From Alligator mississippiensis (lineage: Eukaryota > Chordata > Crocodylia > Alligatoridae): a DNA stretch of 64,000 nt. The translations under genes and the position numbers were made by a program. The stretch spans positions 172,058,933 through 172,122,932 of the forward strand of contig NC_081824.1 of the NCBI RefSeq assembly GCF_030867095.1, given 5' to 3'. This document shows, one piece after another, positions 23,101 through 38,100 of this stretch. The notes below the pieces were generated by a model, which searched no databases, was not told where the DNA came from, and saw only the letters and a program-made list of their open reading frames with translations. Numbering within the stretch: the first letter of the stretch is position 1; every line of letters begins with the position of its first letter.

Positions 23101-26100
23101 GCTAGTTAATTGGTCAGAAATGCCTTCTAGAAAAGTTTAGAAAGGACTGGTAGGGGGCTTGTAGTCCTTTTGAATTTCCTGGTCTTCCTCATGATTGGCA
23201 AGCAGACTGGCTAGCTTCACTGTCCAAGGAAAGTAGAGAATTTGAACGAGCTTGTGCTGCACAGGACTTTGGAACCAGACACATTCCAAGCAAGTGTTGG
23301 GAGGGAAGGCCAAGGATCAAAGGGTGAAGGTTCCTCCAGATTCACTGGTCAGCCAGGAAAGCATAACAGATCGTCATGCAGGCCAAGATGATAAACAGAG
23401 CTAGGCATTTAGGAAGTTAAGAAAGCTGTTACCAAGTTCAAACATAGCAACAGGCTTTCCTCAGGTGACCAAACCATCCATTTGTTAGCATGGAAAAGGC
23501 CACATATGGATCCAAAAAAGGGGGATGAAAACAAAGGCACATACTCCTGCAATACATGTGTTAATAACAGTGTACTCCAGAGAAGTTTTATTTCAGGTCT
23601 CTATTCAGCAGTGGAGAATCTAAAAAAGATTATCAACAACTAAAACTTCAAGTCTCAACATCATTTGTGTTGGGCTGTCAACAACATTGTCCTGAACTGC
23701 ACAACGAAAATCATTTGCCCCGGGTTCCATCCCACGGCCTGCAGTCACTTAGGGCTCCTATACACACGTGCGGAGCCTGCTCAATTAATCGAGTCTGCTG
23801 GAGCACGGAAACTGATGTGCTCTGTTCTCCGTCATGTGCATCAGTGTCCCCGCACTGAAAAAAACGGTGGCGGGGCACTTTCAAATAAAATACGTTTGAT
23901 GAGCTTTAGTTCAAAGTGCCTCGCTGCCATTTTTTTCAGCGCAGGGATGCTGATGCACGTGATGTGTGGCCGCTTTTAATTTATGCAGCTCACTAATTAA
24001 AGCTCCCAGCGCCATGTGCCAAAACACATGTAAAAATGCCCTTAAACACTATCCGTGGAAAAGTTAAAGTTATTGTGAGCAAGATCTTCAGGGCCAATAG
24101 GCAATAAACAAAAGCCATGGGAAAGCATGCACTTTCCAAGCCAACATCATTGTACTTTCTTTAAAAAAGAAACAAAGTTTTCATTAGACTGACCAATATA
24201 AGCCATTTTGGGTTAATAAGTTACAAGCCTGCCTTGAAGAACACAACTTGTTCTGACATGGAGCTGATTGATAGATCGTATTTTTCAGAATCACCAAATA
24301 CAGTTAAATTGTAAACATCTGACAATGAAACAAATGAGCAGCTTACAGATAAGAGGAAACAAACCTTCCTATTTATTACAGAGATACTTGTTCACAACAC
24401 TGATTGTCTCTTCGCTGCTAGAGGAGTTTATTTGGCTCAAACCCCTAGTCAGAAACTAACAACTGTGATGCTGTAGCAAAAATTCACTGGATTAAGAAGC
24501 TGCTGCTTCTAACCACTGCAAATCACTCTGGTTCACAAATTAAGCAAACAACTCTCTCATCCCAGCTGCCAGAGTTACGGATGGAGAAAGCTACATATGC
24601 TCAACACTCAGAACAGTTTCTGCTTTTTTAATTCCTCCTGACAACAACCTCTCTCCCCACAAACTATATATTGTTTTTTCTCCTCATTCCCCATAAGACC
24701 CTCTGCACCCAAAAGCATTTCACAGAAAAACATAGATAATTCATAGTGTGGTACAGAACAGTTGAGTAGGCCAGATGTGGCCCACAGAGCCATTTTATCC
24801 AGCCTGCAGAACCAGGGGGCTTCTGTGGTGTTTTGCCAGTGGAGGGGGTAGGGTGAGGAGTGGGGCTCTGCTCCTGTGACAGCCCTGCAGTCCAGGTTGG
24901 AAGCAGTTTGGACTCAGAGCTAAGCCCCGTTAAAGTGCTCCTCTTCCACACCTCTACTGTTGCCAACTCTATCTCAAGAAATTTTGAAAATTTTACCTAA
25001 AATCTTTTCTTTTCTGAAGTCTTGTGGGGCATCGCTATATGGTGACACTCCGGAAAATTAAGCTGAGGTAAAGGCATGTTAGATGACATGAAAGCATAAA
25101 TGCTCTCTCAAAAGCTGCTGCTGTTTTGGGTTTGCTTTTTTTAAACATACAAACATTATTCTGCAATGAAGATAGGGTGTGTATTTAAAGTGGAACTATT
25201 CCAAAATAACTGCATCTAGACAAGCCTCAAGCGGCTCATCCCAGTTGCCAGAAGGAACATGAAGAGCTAGTTTTCTATTTGACCAAAAAGATTACTCCCT
25301 GTGGCATGCACTGACAGTGCTTGAGAGACAACTCCCTGCCTTGAAGAGCTTACAATCAAAATTAGATGCTGGATACAAGGGAAAAAGTGCATAGATGGGG
25401 GAAAGGTGAGGTTTACATTTCTACTGGGGCTGTTTTAGATATAAAAACAGCATAGTTTGCATATTAAAGAGTAAAGCCAACCCTATCCAAGAGAGATACT
25501 CGTGCATCAATTATCTTCATAGATCATGCCACCAGTGGCTCCTTGCAACAGAAGTGTTTATTTGGACACAGCAGTTTGAGGGATGTGAATCTCTTGGGAG
25601 GCACTCCATCCCTCTGTACTGCTGGTAAGTATTCAAAACTCTCTGTTCAAAAGCCTTATTTAGCTTCCCTATTAAAAAAAACAAAACATGTCAAAAGCAA
25701 CATCCCCCCCAAAACAAAACAACACAGCTTAAGTGACACCACCAGGTCTGGCTGCTTCAAGTCCTTTTCACTACCACTCTGGGAACCAAAATTTCCCAGA
25801 ATTCTGTAGTATTTCCAATTACTACATGGAAAGTTACAGTTGAGCAACAGCGAGTCTGCCCAAGGACAGGAGTCTTCCCAAGATGCAAGTGCACTCTCTC
25901 TCTCTCTCTCTTTAGTTTTTGTCCTTTGGTGTAGAGAACAAGGACTGGGAGTTTTAAAGGAAATGGAAAATATCCTGGGAAATAGTTGTCACTGACGTGA
26001 CAAGAGAATCCTCTCCTGTGGGACTGTACCAAAAGAGGGGGATGGGTGGACAATGAGACTCTTCCCTGGCTTAACCCTTTTGGCCCCCTTTCCATTAGCT

Positions 26101-29100
26101 TTAAAACATTGGAAACATCACCGTCTAGGAAAAAGAATCCCAGTTAAACCGAACTCCAACCACAAACTCATTAAGCAAAGGACAATACCCCCAAAGAGGC
26201 TCTTTCACATGGAACTGTTCATTTCCAACAGGAAGATTAACACACATGTCCATACAATGAAAATCCAACTGACTTGGCTTAATCTTGTCTTCCCACAACA
26301 AGAAGCAGGTTCAGGCAAGATACAACTCATCCACTTGTCCACTTCATGCAATTTCTGTCCTCCAGGTCCTAGTGTAGGATGCGTCTGTCTGTGGACCAGC
26401 CAAAGTAGAGAAGGAGGTTTCAGAAACTGCATCAGTATTTTGAAAGGTGCCTTTAAAGCCAAGAGAGGTTTTGCCATTTGTTTCAAAACCAACAGGTCAT
26501 GAATTTGTAAGGTATAGTTTGAGAAAAGTCACTGCAAGCCTTCTATAAACGGAGAACTGATAACAGAAACGGTGGACAGGTTGGCTTTACTTGTTTACAT
26601 CATTTACCTGGCATCACTCCAACTTATAAATAATTTTAAAAGATGCTTTAGGACAGTTCATTCATATTATTCAATGGCACATGAACATTTGATCAAGCTG
26701 GATACAGCCATGCATTGTTATATCCTCCACATATCTGAACACCTTATAGATCAAATTCTATGCATTAGTACTTCAGATACCAGCTAGCTGAAGTTTCCTG
26801 ATCACCGGCCCTGGTTCTCATTGGGGGATTTCAATCACCCTTACATCTGCTGAGAGGGCAATATTAGCAGTGCACAGGCAATCCAGGAAGTTTCTGGAGT
26901 GTTGGGGGACAGCTTCCTGGGACAAGTACTGGAGAGGCCAACTAGAGGCCATGCTCTTCTTGACTTACTGCTCACAAAGCAGAGAAGAATTGGTGGGGAA
27001 TGTAGTAGTGGATGGCAACTTGGGAAGCAGCAACCATGAGATTGAGTCCAGGATCCTGAGGAAAGGAAGGAAGGAGAGCAGCAGAGCAAGAACCCTGGAT
27101 TCAGAAAAACAGACTTGGACTCACTCAGGGAACTGATGGGCAGGATCCCCTGGGAGGTGTCTGGGAGAACTGGTTGTGTTTTAAAGAAACCTCATTGAGG
27201 ACACAGGAACAAACTATCCTGATGTTCAGGAAGACTAGCAAGTATGGCAGAAGACCAGCTTGGCTTAGCAGAAAACTGTTCAGTAAGCTAAAACACAAAA
27301 ACCAAGCTTACAGGAAGTGGTAACTTGGACAAACAACTAGGGAGGAGTATCAGAGTATTGTTCAGGCATGCAGAGATGAAATCAGGAAGACGAAGGCCCA
27401 ACTGGAGTTGTAGCTAGCAAGGGACATGAAGGGTAAGAAGCATTTCTATAAGTATGTAAGCAGCAGGAGGAAGGTCAGGAAAAAAGTGTGGGTCCCATAC
27501 TGAATGGGAGAGGCAACCTAGTGACAAGGGATGCAGAAAAGGCTGAAGTGCTCAATGCCCTTTTCACCTCAGTCTTCACAGGCAAGGTCAGCTCTCAGAC
27601 TACTGCGCCAGGCATCAGTTTGGGGAGGAGGTGAGCAGCCAACCGTGGTGGAAGAAAAGATTAGGGACTCTTCAGAAAAGTTGGATACCTGAAAGTCTGT
27701 GAAGCCAGACACAATGCACCTGAGGGTGCTAACGAAGTTGGTCAATGTGACTGCAGAGCTGCTGGCCACTATCTTCAAAAACTCATAGTGACTGGGAGAG
27801 GTCCCAGATGATTGCAAAATGGGCACATATACTGCCCATCTTTAAGAAAGGAAAGGAGGAGGATCCAGGGAACTACAGACCAGTCAGCCTCAACTCAGTC
27901 CCTGGAAAAATCATGGAGCAGATCCTCAAGGAATCCATTTGTAAGCACTTGGAGGAGAAGAGGGTAATCAGGAACAGTCAGCATGGAGTCATTAAGGGAA
28001 AAAGTAATGCCTGACCAACCTGATTGCCTTCTATGAGGAAATGACTGGCTCTGTGGATATGGGGAGAGCCTTTAGCAAGGCTTTTGATATCATCTCCCAA
28101 AACACTTTCACAAGCAAGCTAAGGAAGGATGGATTGAATGATCTGTAAGATGGACAGAAAACTGGCTGGATCATCAGGCTCAGAGGGTAGTAATCAATCG
28201 CTTGATGTCTAGCTAGCAGCTGGTATGAAGTGGAGTGCCCCAAGGCTCAGTCCTGGGGCTGGTTTTGTTCAGTATCTTCATCAATGACCTGAAAAATGGA
28301 ATAGAGTGCACGCTCATCAAGTTTGCGGGTGACACCAAGCTGGGGGGAGTAGTAGATACGCTGGAGGGTAGGGCTAGGATTCAGAGAGACCTAAACAAAC
28401 TGGAGGATTGGGCCAAAAGAAAGCTCATGAGGTCAACAAGAACAAGTACAAAGTTGGGCACTTAGGATGAAAGAATCCCATGCACTGCTACAGGCTGCGG
28501 ACTGACTGGCTAAGCAGCAGCTCTGCAGAAAAGAACCTGGGGGTTACAGTGGACGATAAGCAGGATGAGCCAACAGTGCGCCCTTGGTGCAAAGAAGACT
28601 AATGACATACTAGGCTAGGGGTAGGCAACATTTTTTGGCCAGAGTGCCGAAAACCCCACAATGTCTACTTTGGAAGGTGCTGGAGTGCTGACATGCCGGA
28701 GCCCGGAGCAGCTGTTTGCAGCCTCCCAACTGCAGCCAGCCCGTGGAGCCTGGTCTGCTTGGGAGCAGCCTGGGCTCCGTGCCTGGCAGCAGCTGCTTAG
28801 AGCTTGGGCTGGTGGTGGTGTGCTGAGCAAAATGGACTTGCATGCCATGCCTGGCGCACGTGCCAGGGGTTGCTGACCCCTGTACTAGGCTGCATTAGTA
28901 GGAGCATTGCCAGCAGATCGAGGGAGTGATTGTTCTGCTCTATTCAGCATTGGTGAGGCCACATCTGGGAGTACTGTGTTCAGTTTTGGGCCCCTCCTTA
29001 CAGAAAGGATGTGGACAAATTGGAGACAGTCCAGCAGAGGGCAATGAAAATGGTTAGAGGGCTGAGGCACATACCTTAAGGAGAGGCTGAGGAAACTGGG

Positions 29101-32100
29101 TTTATTTAGTTTGCAGAAGAGAAGACTGAGGGGGGTGGGATTTGATATCAGCCTTCAACTACCTGCAGGGTGGTTCCAGAGAAGATGGAACTAAACTGTT
29201 CTTAGTAGTGGTAGATGACAGAACAAAGAGCAATGGTCTTAAGTTGCAGCAAGGGAAGTTTAGGTTAGATATTAGGAAAAACTTCTTTACTAGGAGAGTA
29301 GTAAAGCACTGAAACGGGCTACCCAGAGTTTGTGGAATCTCCACACTTGGAGTTTTTTTAAGACCCAGCTAGACAAAGCCTTGGATGGGGTTGATCCAAC
29401 TGGAGATGGTTCTGTTTTGAGCAAGGGGGGTAGACTAGATGACCTCCTGAAGTCCCTTCCAACCCCAGCTTTCTATAATTCCCTGCTACACCTTCAAACA
29501 CACACAGCATATGTTCTGAATGTTACTAATTGATCAATGTAATCTCTGATCCTGCAAACACCTACAGCCATGCTTAGCTGGACACGCCTGAATAGACCCA
29601 ATGCATTAGCACAAACAAAGGTCCCCCCTACTCAGGTTTGTCACTGGAGGCATTCCCTAAATCTGTTCTGAAGAGTTCTCTTCACCCAGAGCAAGTATCT
29701 GCTCCCTGCCCACTTCATGAGCAAATACAGTGTTAAACTTTATCAGTTACAAATGGAAGGGAAACAGGCTTTTGTGCCTGGACAATCATTTAATAGCAGT
29801 TTTACAAAAGTGTTCAAAGCAGAACTACCACAATAAGATGATGGTGATGTACTTAGAGGAAGAAGTCATTCCACATCTGAGACTCTCAATGACAGATATG
29901 CTATAAGCCCCTGCCAAATACTGCTGTCTTCTAATATTGTTTGGAATGAACAGCAAGTTCTTTGTGCAGAACTTATACAGGAATATCCAATAAGTGTACC
30001 TTTCCCTGAGCATGTTTCAGAGGTATGCAGGGGCTCTCCCTCACAAATAGTGTTCTGATGACCTCAGGGGGAAAAAAAAGGCCAAAGAATGAAACAACTG
30101 CCTATGCACATTGCTATGCAAATAGCTGTGTTGATAAAGGAGGAAGAAACAAACAAACTCACACAGCGTTACAGTACAACTACAACCATTTGTATTCCTG
30201 TCCAAGGGACTTACAAGATCTTTATTTTAAAGAAAACAAAGAAACGGATGTCTTTCATCGTTATCTCTATTGTGAGAGATTCCTTTATAAACACATTATA
30301 TTTTGAGTTTATAAAAGTTTTAAGATCTGTTTTCAGTCAACAGGAAAACAGTTAAAAATGTCATCTCAAACAAGATCTTAGTGAGAGCTGGCTGCAGTCA
30401 GCCTAGTTCTGGCTTGAATACTACTATTGATTTTAGCATTCCTAACAATTAATTCAAAATCTGCAGCATTTATTGAGAGCAGGGAGGTGGGGGGGACAAG
30501 TGTCCTCATGAAAATTTATCTGTCGCAAAAGAGTTTCTGAGTTATTTTCAACAATATCCTGCAGACTATGATTAAAAATTCCTGCCCTCCGTTTCATAGA
30601 CCAAGCAAAACTCTTCTCCTCAATCGCATGCTTTTAGAAAGAAAAAAACCCCACAAAAAACACATTTGCCTTCATTGATGCCTGGCTTCGTGAACTAAAC
30701 AAGATGGATGAGCACCTTTAACCACTGTCATACAGGATGAATGCATCCCAAAAGGAAGCACAGTATTTGGCCACCTAGATAAGAAATAGCTATGCCAAAT
30801 TTCAGGCATATGTGTTGCTGTTTCAGCATGTACACCAAGTGCACAATTCTGTTGTTTCTCTCAGAAAGATTACACTTCAGTAATTTTTTTTACTCTTATT
30901 TTTGCATCAAATAACCATGAGGCTATGGTAGGAAATATAGCAGTACTCTAAGTCACCCATATTTTTAGAAGCCTCACAATTTCAAGCAGTTGCAAGGCAA
31001 GTTCCAAGTCTCAGATTGGTTAATGGCTTAATTAACGATATGAAAAAAAGGGAGACTTAGGAACAGATTTTCTCCTCCACCAAAAAAGAAAATGCATATT
31101 TCCTGCCCGTGTTCCAATTCTGTATGTTTCAATAGGTTTCCTTTCATTTCAATCCCATGAAACAGGCAGGTTTAGGCTCCCTCAACCAGAGGATTCACTT
31201 ACTACAGGGTCACAGTGCCTGAGCACACCTGTTCTGCCACCCATTTCTGTTAGCAGATCATCTCATTTGGGAACCCTGCTGTTAGCTGCCTCCTTTCACA
31301 GGGCAGTCCAATATCAGCTGTGGAAGGAATTCAGTAAGAATGACTGTTTTGTGAAACAGGAGAGCGAAGGAAGTCTACCTTTAAAATAAACTCCTAAATT
31401 TTGGAATATTTGTAGGTTAAAGTGCACATCCAACAATGACATGATTTAAATATATAGGAAGGTCAGAAGTGCAGCACAGAAAGGGAAATGAAGTTGAAAG
31501 AGGTAACTGAAACAGCTCGATTACCACTCGGCAATACAAATGAGTGTCACGGTCCCTCCTGGGCAAGAGGGCTGTGCTCTGTTTGTATATTAATCTCTTG
31601 GAGGCCTATCAATATTTTCACAGTATGTGCTGCATAAGACCTGTGTTTACGTGACATACGTCATGGACAGTTTAAATTTTCCTGTAAAGTCATAATTCAT
31701 AGAACAAACAAAAAAGCATGGGATATTAATGGAAAGAGACCAAAGAGGCGATTTCCTTTTGTGGTTGCCTGCAGAGTTAAACAATAACCTGCTGAATTGT
31801 GAGCTTTAGTTAACTGGAACTGTTCTGTCCTTACAGTATTGAAAACTGAAATGTACCAACTTGTAAATTCCACACATGGGTAAATCAAAAGTTCCTTCAA
31901 TTAGCACTGAATTCCCCCCTCCCACTTGCTTGTGAGGCTTAAAAGGCAAACACCTTTCTGTAGGCTATTGCTTTTTTTGCCAGAGTGCACTGACTACAAG
32001 TTTTGTCAGGTGATGTGAACGATTTCTTCTCATTTTTTCTTTTTGTAGAGATACTAGCTCCCACCTAGAAAAGTATTTGAGAAAGCTACCCCCCCTTCTT

Positions 32101-35100
32101 TTTTTTAAATCAGAGCAGAACAGTTTCAGGAGTGAACACTCTGAATAGTCATGCAGGGCTCCAAGCATCATTCCCTTGTTTTTGTGATTAACATGCAAAT
32201 AAAACTATTTCCTCAAAGACAATCTTACATGAAGACAGGAAATAAAAGACAAATGAAGCAGGAGGTTAAACACACTAGTGAAAATATAGTGAACCACTCT
32301 GTGGATGTTCTCTTGCAGAAGTAGGTGACCCAAGTTTGCTTAATTCTGAAGTTAATGCACAGGAGTACTAAGGTCACTTCATTTTGGAAAGAGCACATTC
32401 AAAAAGGGTTTAATATACTGAACTTCACATCTTCACTTAACTCAGATTAACTTTTGAACAGTGTAGTGTAGACATGCTTTTGGCACATCTATTTTTTATA
32501 GGAAAAAGGATTGTTTCAGCTGAGACAACACAAGGAGCTGGGAAGAACCACTGGAAGATTAGATAGCAATGTTGTCATATCACAGTACAAACATGGTGGG
32601 TAACAGTTAACCACCACCCCTTTCAGGCAACTTTAGTAAATGCTGCTGGCCCCATTTTACAGATAAGGAAATGAAGGTAGAAAGGTTAAGTGACTTGTTC
32701 AAGCCCACACAAGTCAGTTACCCCGACCCAGACTACCTAAATGAGACAACTGCACAGTGGTAAAAACAGATATGATTTAAATTGATTTAGAAATCAGACA
32801 CAAATGTAGCTGAGAAGATTATTTCAGTTTGATAGTAACTTATTTCAAATATTCTTAAATCAAAATTTTTAAATCAAAATTATGGAAGTCATTTGGGTTT
32901 GTACCAATTTAACTAAAAAGAAAATAATGAATATTGTTTTTTAAAGGAAATAATATCATTAAAGTGATGAACTTTCTTCCTTAGATAATGCCTCAGAAGC
33001 TCTGAGCTGCTAGGCAAAAGTTCATTTTACTAGATCATTTTACCAACTAGTATTATGCAGACAGGGTATTATGAACCATGGAGGCAACACGTGGCTGCAA
33101 AAAGGAGGCAAAACTGAAGAGTAGCTTTGATATAACTGTAAAGCCTTCAATTCTGAACTTCAAATTTGTGAATTATATTCAAGGTCTTACTGTCTGGGTG
33201 CATTAATTAGTGTTCTCTCTCTCACTTTGTATTTAAAAACAAAGAGATACAGTTTGAAGTTAGAAGCTAACACAGACATAGCAATTTTCAGTGAGAATCT
33301 ATTCAGTTTTGAAGTACAAGAGATGATAGTTTGTCTAATGTCTGCCAATCCAAAACCTACAGCAGAACAAGCCAAAAAGAACCTGAAAAAAAGCAAACAA
33401 ACAAAAAACGAAAAACACAATGATTTTTCTCCCCCCCCCTTTTTTTATTAAAAAAAAAAGCAGAGGTAGGGTCTGTGGACTGTATCTCCACTAACCATGT
33501 CAGAAGGAGGACACAAAAATAGTAGCCACACAATTCTGTTAAGTACACATATGAAAAAATAAAATGTTGCTCCTTTCCTTTAGTGTTGCAGCATTTGTGC
33601 AGCTAAACAAAAATATGATCATTTGACCTGCTAAAACACAGACAGGAAGGTGATAGCAATTTTATCAAGTAACTTTTTCAACTACAAAACACAGGCATGT
33701 GTCATGCTGCACGCTCTAGAAGCTGGAGCTGCCAGTGGGGTCCAACTTGTGTGGCAGGTGTGCCACAGAGTAGCCACATACCCTCCCCAAATGCTACTCC
33801 AATCCCCTTCCCCTGCACAATGTGCCGCTCTGCTTTCTATTCCTAGCCCTGTGCTCTACCTTATCTGCTGCTCCGCGTTCTTCTTCCTTCCTTGTGCTCC
33901 CTGCCAGATCTGCTGCTCTGCCTTCTGCTTCCTGCCTTATCTTCACTGTGCTGCCTGTCCCCACCCCAATCTGCTGCATGCCACACAGTGACTGCCCATG
34001 CTGCTTGTGATACTCTTGCCACAGGTTGGCCACCCAGGTTTGGTTGTGGTTGTCTAAGTTCCAAAGATGCCACCTATGCACACATTGCGTTTTATACCTG
34101 AGCATGTCGTTTAAATGCTTTGGCAGTCATCCTGCATGCATAGTCCTAACTGTGAGTGGCATTTTTGGGACTTATACAACCATGAGGATGACCAAATTTA
34201 TACATGTCTAGAGAAGAATGGAATGCCACCTTCAGTATCTAGGTATAGTACTTTTAAACTTACCTGGTTAAGTACCATGGAAATACTTTTGTTAATAAAT
34301 CAAGCAACAAAGTCTTTTGACAGCTCTTCCTAGACAACTCGTTACATAGTGTTCCAAACATGAGAGGGGAAGGGAAGCAAGTTTCCAAAGTCAACAGCAG
34401 CAGGATGCATTTTAAGAGCACCAGGTGATGGCTTTATTTTAACAGGAGTAGTGAGAAAGAAATTCCACAGAAACTTATTTCAGATTTCTGTTATCATACA
34501 TCCAGATCACCCATGCCTTGACTAAAGTGACTCCAGTTTATTAGAGGAAAATATAGAACTATAGTAAATACTTGGCATGCTACTACTTCCTCCAGTTCAG
34601 GTACAGTACTCAACTCTGAATGCTTTCAAAATAAAAGATGCATAGCTTGGATGAGGGTTTGTATATGGTCACATCTATCCTGGCACAGTTCTGTAGCATA
34701 GGCACAGCAGTCAGGTGTGTGATCCTGGATCCAAGTAGATAATCCAGAAAAAATCCAGGCACTGTTAAACTAGTAAAACTACACTTTTACTGGTATAATT
34801 TGTTTTGCTCAGTTCTGAAGGTCTGGGGAATAAAAGTTAACTGGTAAGCACAAAACTTTGCAATGAATAAGAAGAATATACATTGGGAACATTTTACTAG
34901 TAGGGCTGTATGGATAAAATGCCTCCAGTATACATGCAGAAAAACAAACACACACCATCACTCAAACCTCTGTCTTATGCCCTCTTACTATGTCTGGGAT
35001 TGTCAAGTTATTAATACTGAATTCTGTGTTCTTCCCTACATGAATGAGATGTTCTCTAGGCCAACGGTTTTCAAACTTACAAAAGCCATGGAACCCTTTC

Positions 35101-38100
35101 AATATCACTACTTCTGCTGCAGAATCCCAACCCTATGCCGTGAGTTGACATGGAGCCAGAAAGACCTGGCCTGGCAATGGTGGTGCACTACACCTCCTGG
35201 CCCACTCTGCCATCTCTTTGCAGAACTCCTGATGACATATTGCAAATCCCAAGGTGCCATGGGATACAGTTTGAAAACTACTGCTCTAAGCTAAAGAGCT
35301 TCTCATCTAAAAGCCAGACCACAGAGACAGAAAAGGAAAAGATACACAGAAGGAATTTTTTTTTTTAGGCAATATCTTTAATTTTGTATCATATTCAGTC
35401 CTTGGGCAGAAACCCATGATAAACAAGTTGTCACACTGAACTGGGATATATCCTGTGGAAAATACTTTGTGTAAATAAATTAAAAGCCATTCTGTTTGAC
35501 TGCAACAGCTTTAGCAAGCTTACTCTCACAGCTTGAAGTTAGCTTTAAAGTTTGGCCTATAATTGTTTTTACTGTAATGTTAAACTAACACTTCTCAGTG
35601 GTTAACTAGATGTCAGTCTTCATGTTGAGCTTTAGAAATGCAAAGTTCTTTCATGCTGCCTTCAACATGTTGTTAAAAGACAAAACTAGATTTGCCTTGT
35701 TTTTAGCAGGGCTGCATCATGCAAGATCTTTGAAAATTTGTTCTTCAATGTAAAGTTACGTCATGTTGCATTGCTACATCAGGTGTCAGAAAAAGGGATG
35801 TTTTCATAATGATCTCTGAGACTGCTGGTTTTCCGGGAAAATAAGAATTTCTTATGGGGGAAGAGGCTGGGGAGCAAGGACTAAGTGGGTGCAGAGTAGT
35901 CAAAATTCCCAATGCAAGTTATTTTAGTCATTTAAGGCAGACAATACACAGACAGGCAAGACTGGATTGTTACTATAGATTTTAGCATGAATGAGAATTG
36001 GACCTATGAAGTATACCCCTTATTCCTTGGCTGCTTTTGTTTGGCAACCCAGAACACTTTTTGTTTTGTTTTGTTTTTTAAATACTACTATCTAAAATCC
36101 AACCATTCTCTCCTGGAGGCTTCCTGGAGTAGAAAAATATATGCCAGTATTCTCCCAAGAAGTTTTGAAGCAGTTTTGAAGCATTACATTGTGATTCAAG
36201 TTTCACTGACCTTGTTGTAATTGAGTAGAATTATATCAGTGAGAGAAAGATTAGATTCAGTCCTTTAGCGTTTATTAAATTAAATGCACACCTTGTAGAG
36301 TTGTGTGGGATGGAAAAGTTTGAAAAGCTCCTTTCAGACCTATGCTTGTAAATACTCTTTACCAGAGGTAGGAAAGCTCAGAAGAGAGGTCAGTTTCTTT
36401 ACCTTATTACTCCCTGTGATTTAAATGTTTGGCTTAAGTAGCCAATTTGTCCCATTCCCATTTGAAAACAGGTGTTCTCTTCCAGAGGTAGATATTTTCC
36501 ATATAATAGAACTTATGCTAAGGTTGAGGATTTAAATTGGAGAAGTCAGCACAGTCAACCTGGTGACTGAACACTTACCAGGAGTTAAAAACAAAACTGT
36601 ACAGAATACTGCCAAGTTTTGATGTGTAGTTCTCAGTTTCTAGAAACTAAGATAACATAACAAGCCAGGTCACTGAAGTACTACAGAGAAGCACAGCATG
36701 ACTTTCTTTATTGAGAGCTTTGGTATAAGTTTCAATCCTTTCTTTCTGAAGCTGTGATGTCCCCAGCAAGGTTATTTTGTTCAAACTCCCTGAAAGCCTC
36801 ATTAACAAAAGTAAAAATTATATTACTTTTGCTAGGAAAGAAAATAAATAAATAAGAAAAGGAACAATTAAGCAAAGAAAATTTTGCTTCTGTTTCCTCA
36901 TTTCTCGTGAACTTTCGCATTGTCAGTAGCAAGGATTCTCAAAGATCTTCACATTGCAGACGTCGTCTTAACACTAAACTGCCTCGTGGACATACTTCCT
37001 TACCCAATTGTTACCATGCAAAACACTTCTATCCATTCAACATTGCAACAGAACCTTGTGGTATCCACTGGAAGTTATTAGCATACCATATATGATTTTA
37101 AGTTATAGAAATCTAACGTATGTCTATCAATCCTGGTTTTGTCTCTCAATGTAGAATAATTCCCAATATTCCCAGGTACTTAAGAAATCCCCATATGTCA
37201 GCTTCAGCAGAAATCATATTTTCTTTACAAATAGTCTAAGGGCCAAACATTTAAGACCATATTCAAAATCAATGTTAAAACAAAACAAACACACACTCAT
37301 ACTTAAACAGATATAAGCTTCTGCTAACGACTTAGATGCTTCCCTGGAATTTTACACTGTAGTAAAAGAATTGGTACACTGAAGAGTACCAATTGCATAA
37401 CAGTGTTTCAGGCTGGAATAAATCCAAAGGTTCACATGCGAGTTAATGTCTGTTGAACTGTGCATATTTCTAAGACTGGTAATATTTTCCATATACTTGG
37501 AACATACCCTTATATCTCTAAAATGAATTGCTATTTAAAAGGTGAAAGAAAACATGCAATATTTATACTTAGGGACATATAGCAAAAGAAACAAAAATAC
37601 TGAGAGGAGGGAAAGCTGAGCAATCCTTGAATCATTTAGCTGCTATAATGAAAAGAGGAATCAACTAGCAAGAAGTTGCTGGCTTCCGTGTATTACCCTT
37701 TCTTTCCTTCCTTTCCTAGCCACCCTGTAACTGTAATTTTTGTGGTTACTCAGCAAGTGCCTCTACATACTACTGGAAGAGGAAACCATTACTCTGCTTA
37801 GTAGTAATATCTTCCATTTAATCTGTCCTCAGACTAGCAAAAGATCATCAAAACCATATAGGACAAAAACAGACTCACTCAAATGAGCCAGATGCCCTTC
37901 TTCAAGCACATGAGTTCAGCTGCAAGTTTCCGTTCAGACTAGGTGCTGAAACTGCACTCTCTCAATGTTCCTTGGTCAGAAGAGAGAAAACAGCTGCTAG
38001 GACACCTATCCAAATGACCAGCTGATCATATTACAGCAAAGTGGAGTACACACTTTTAAACTTCGTGCAAATAAAGCCAAGCCGCTCAGAAATGTAAGTC

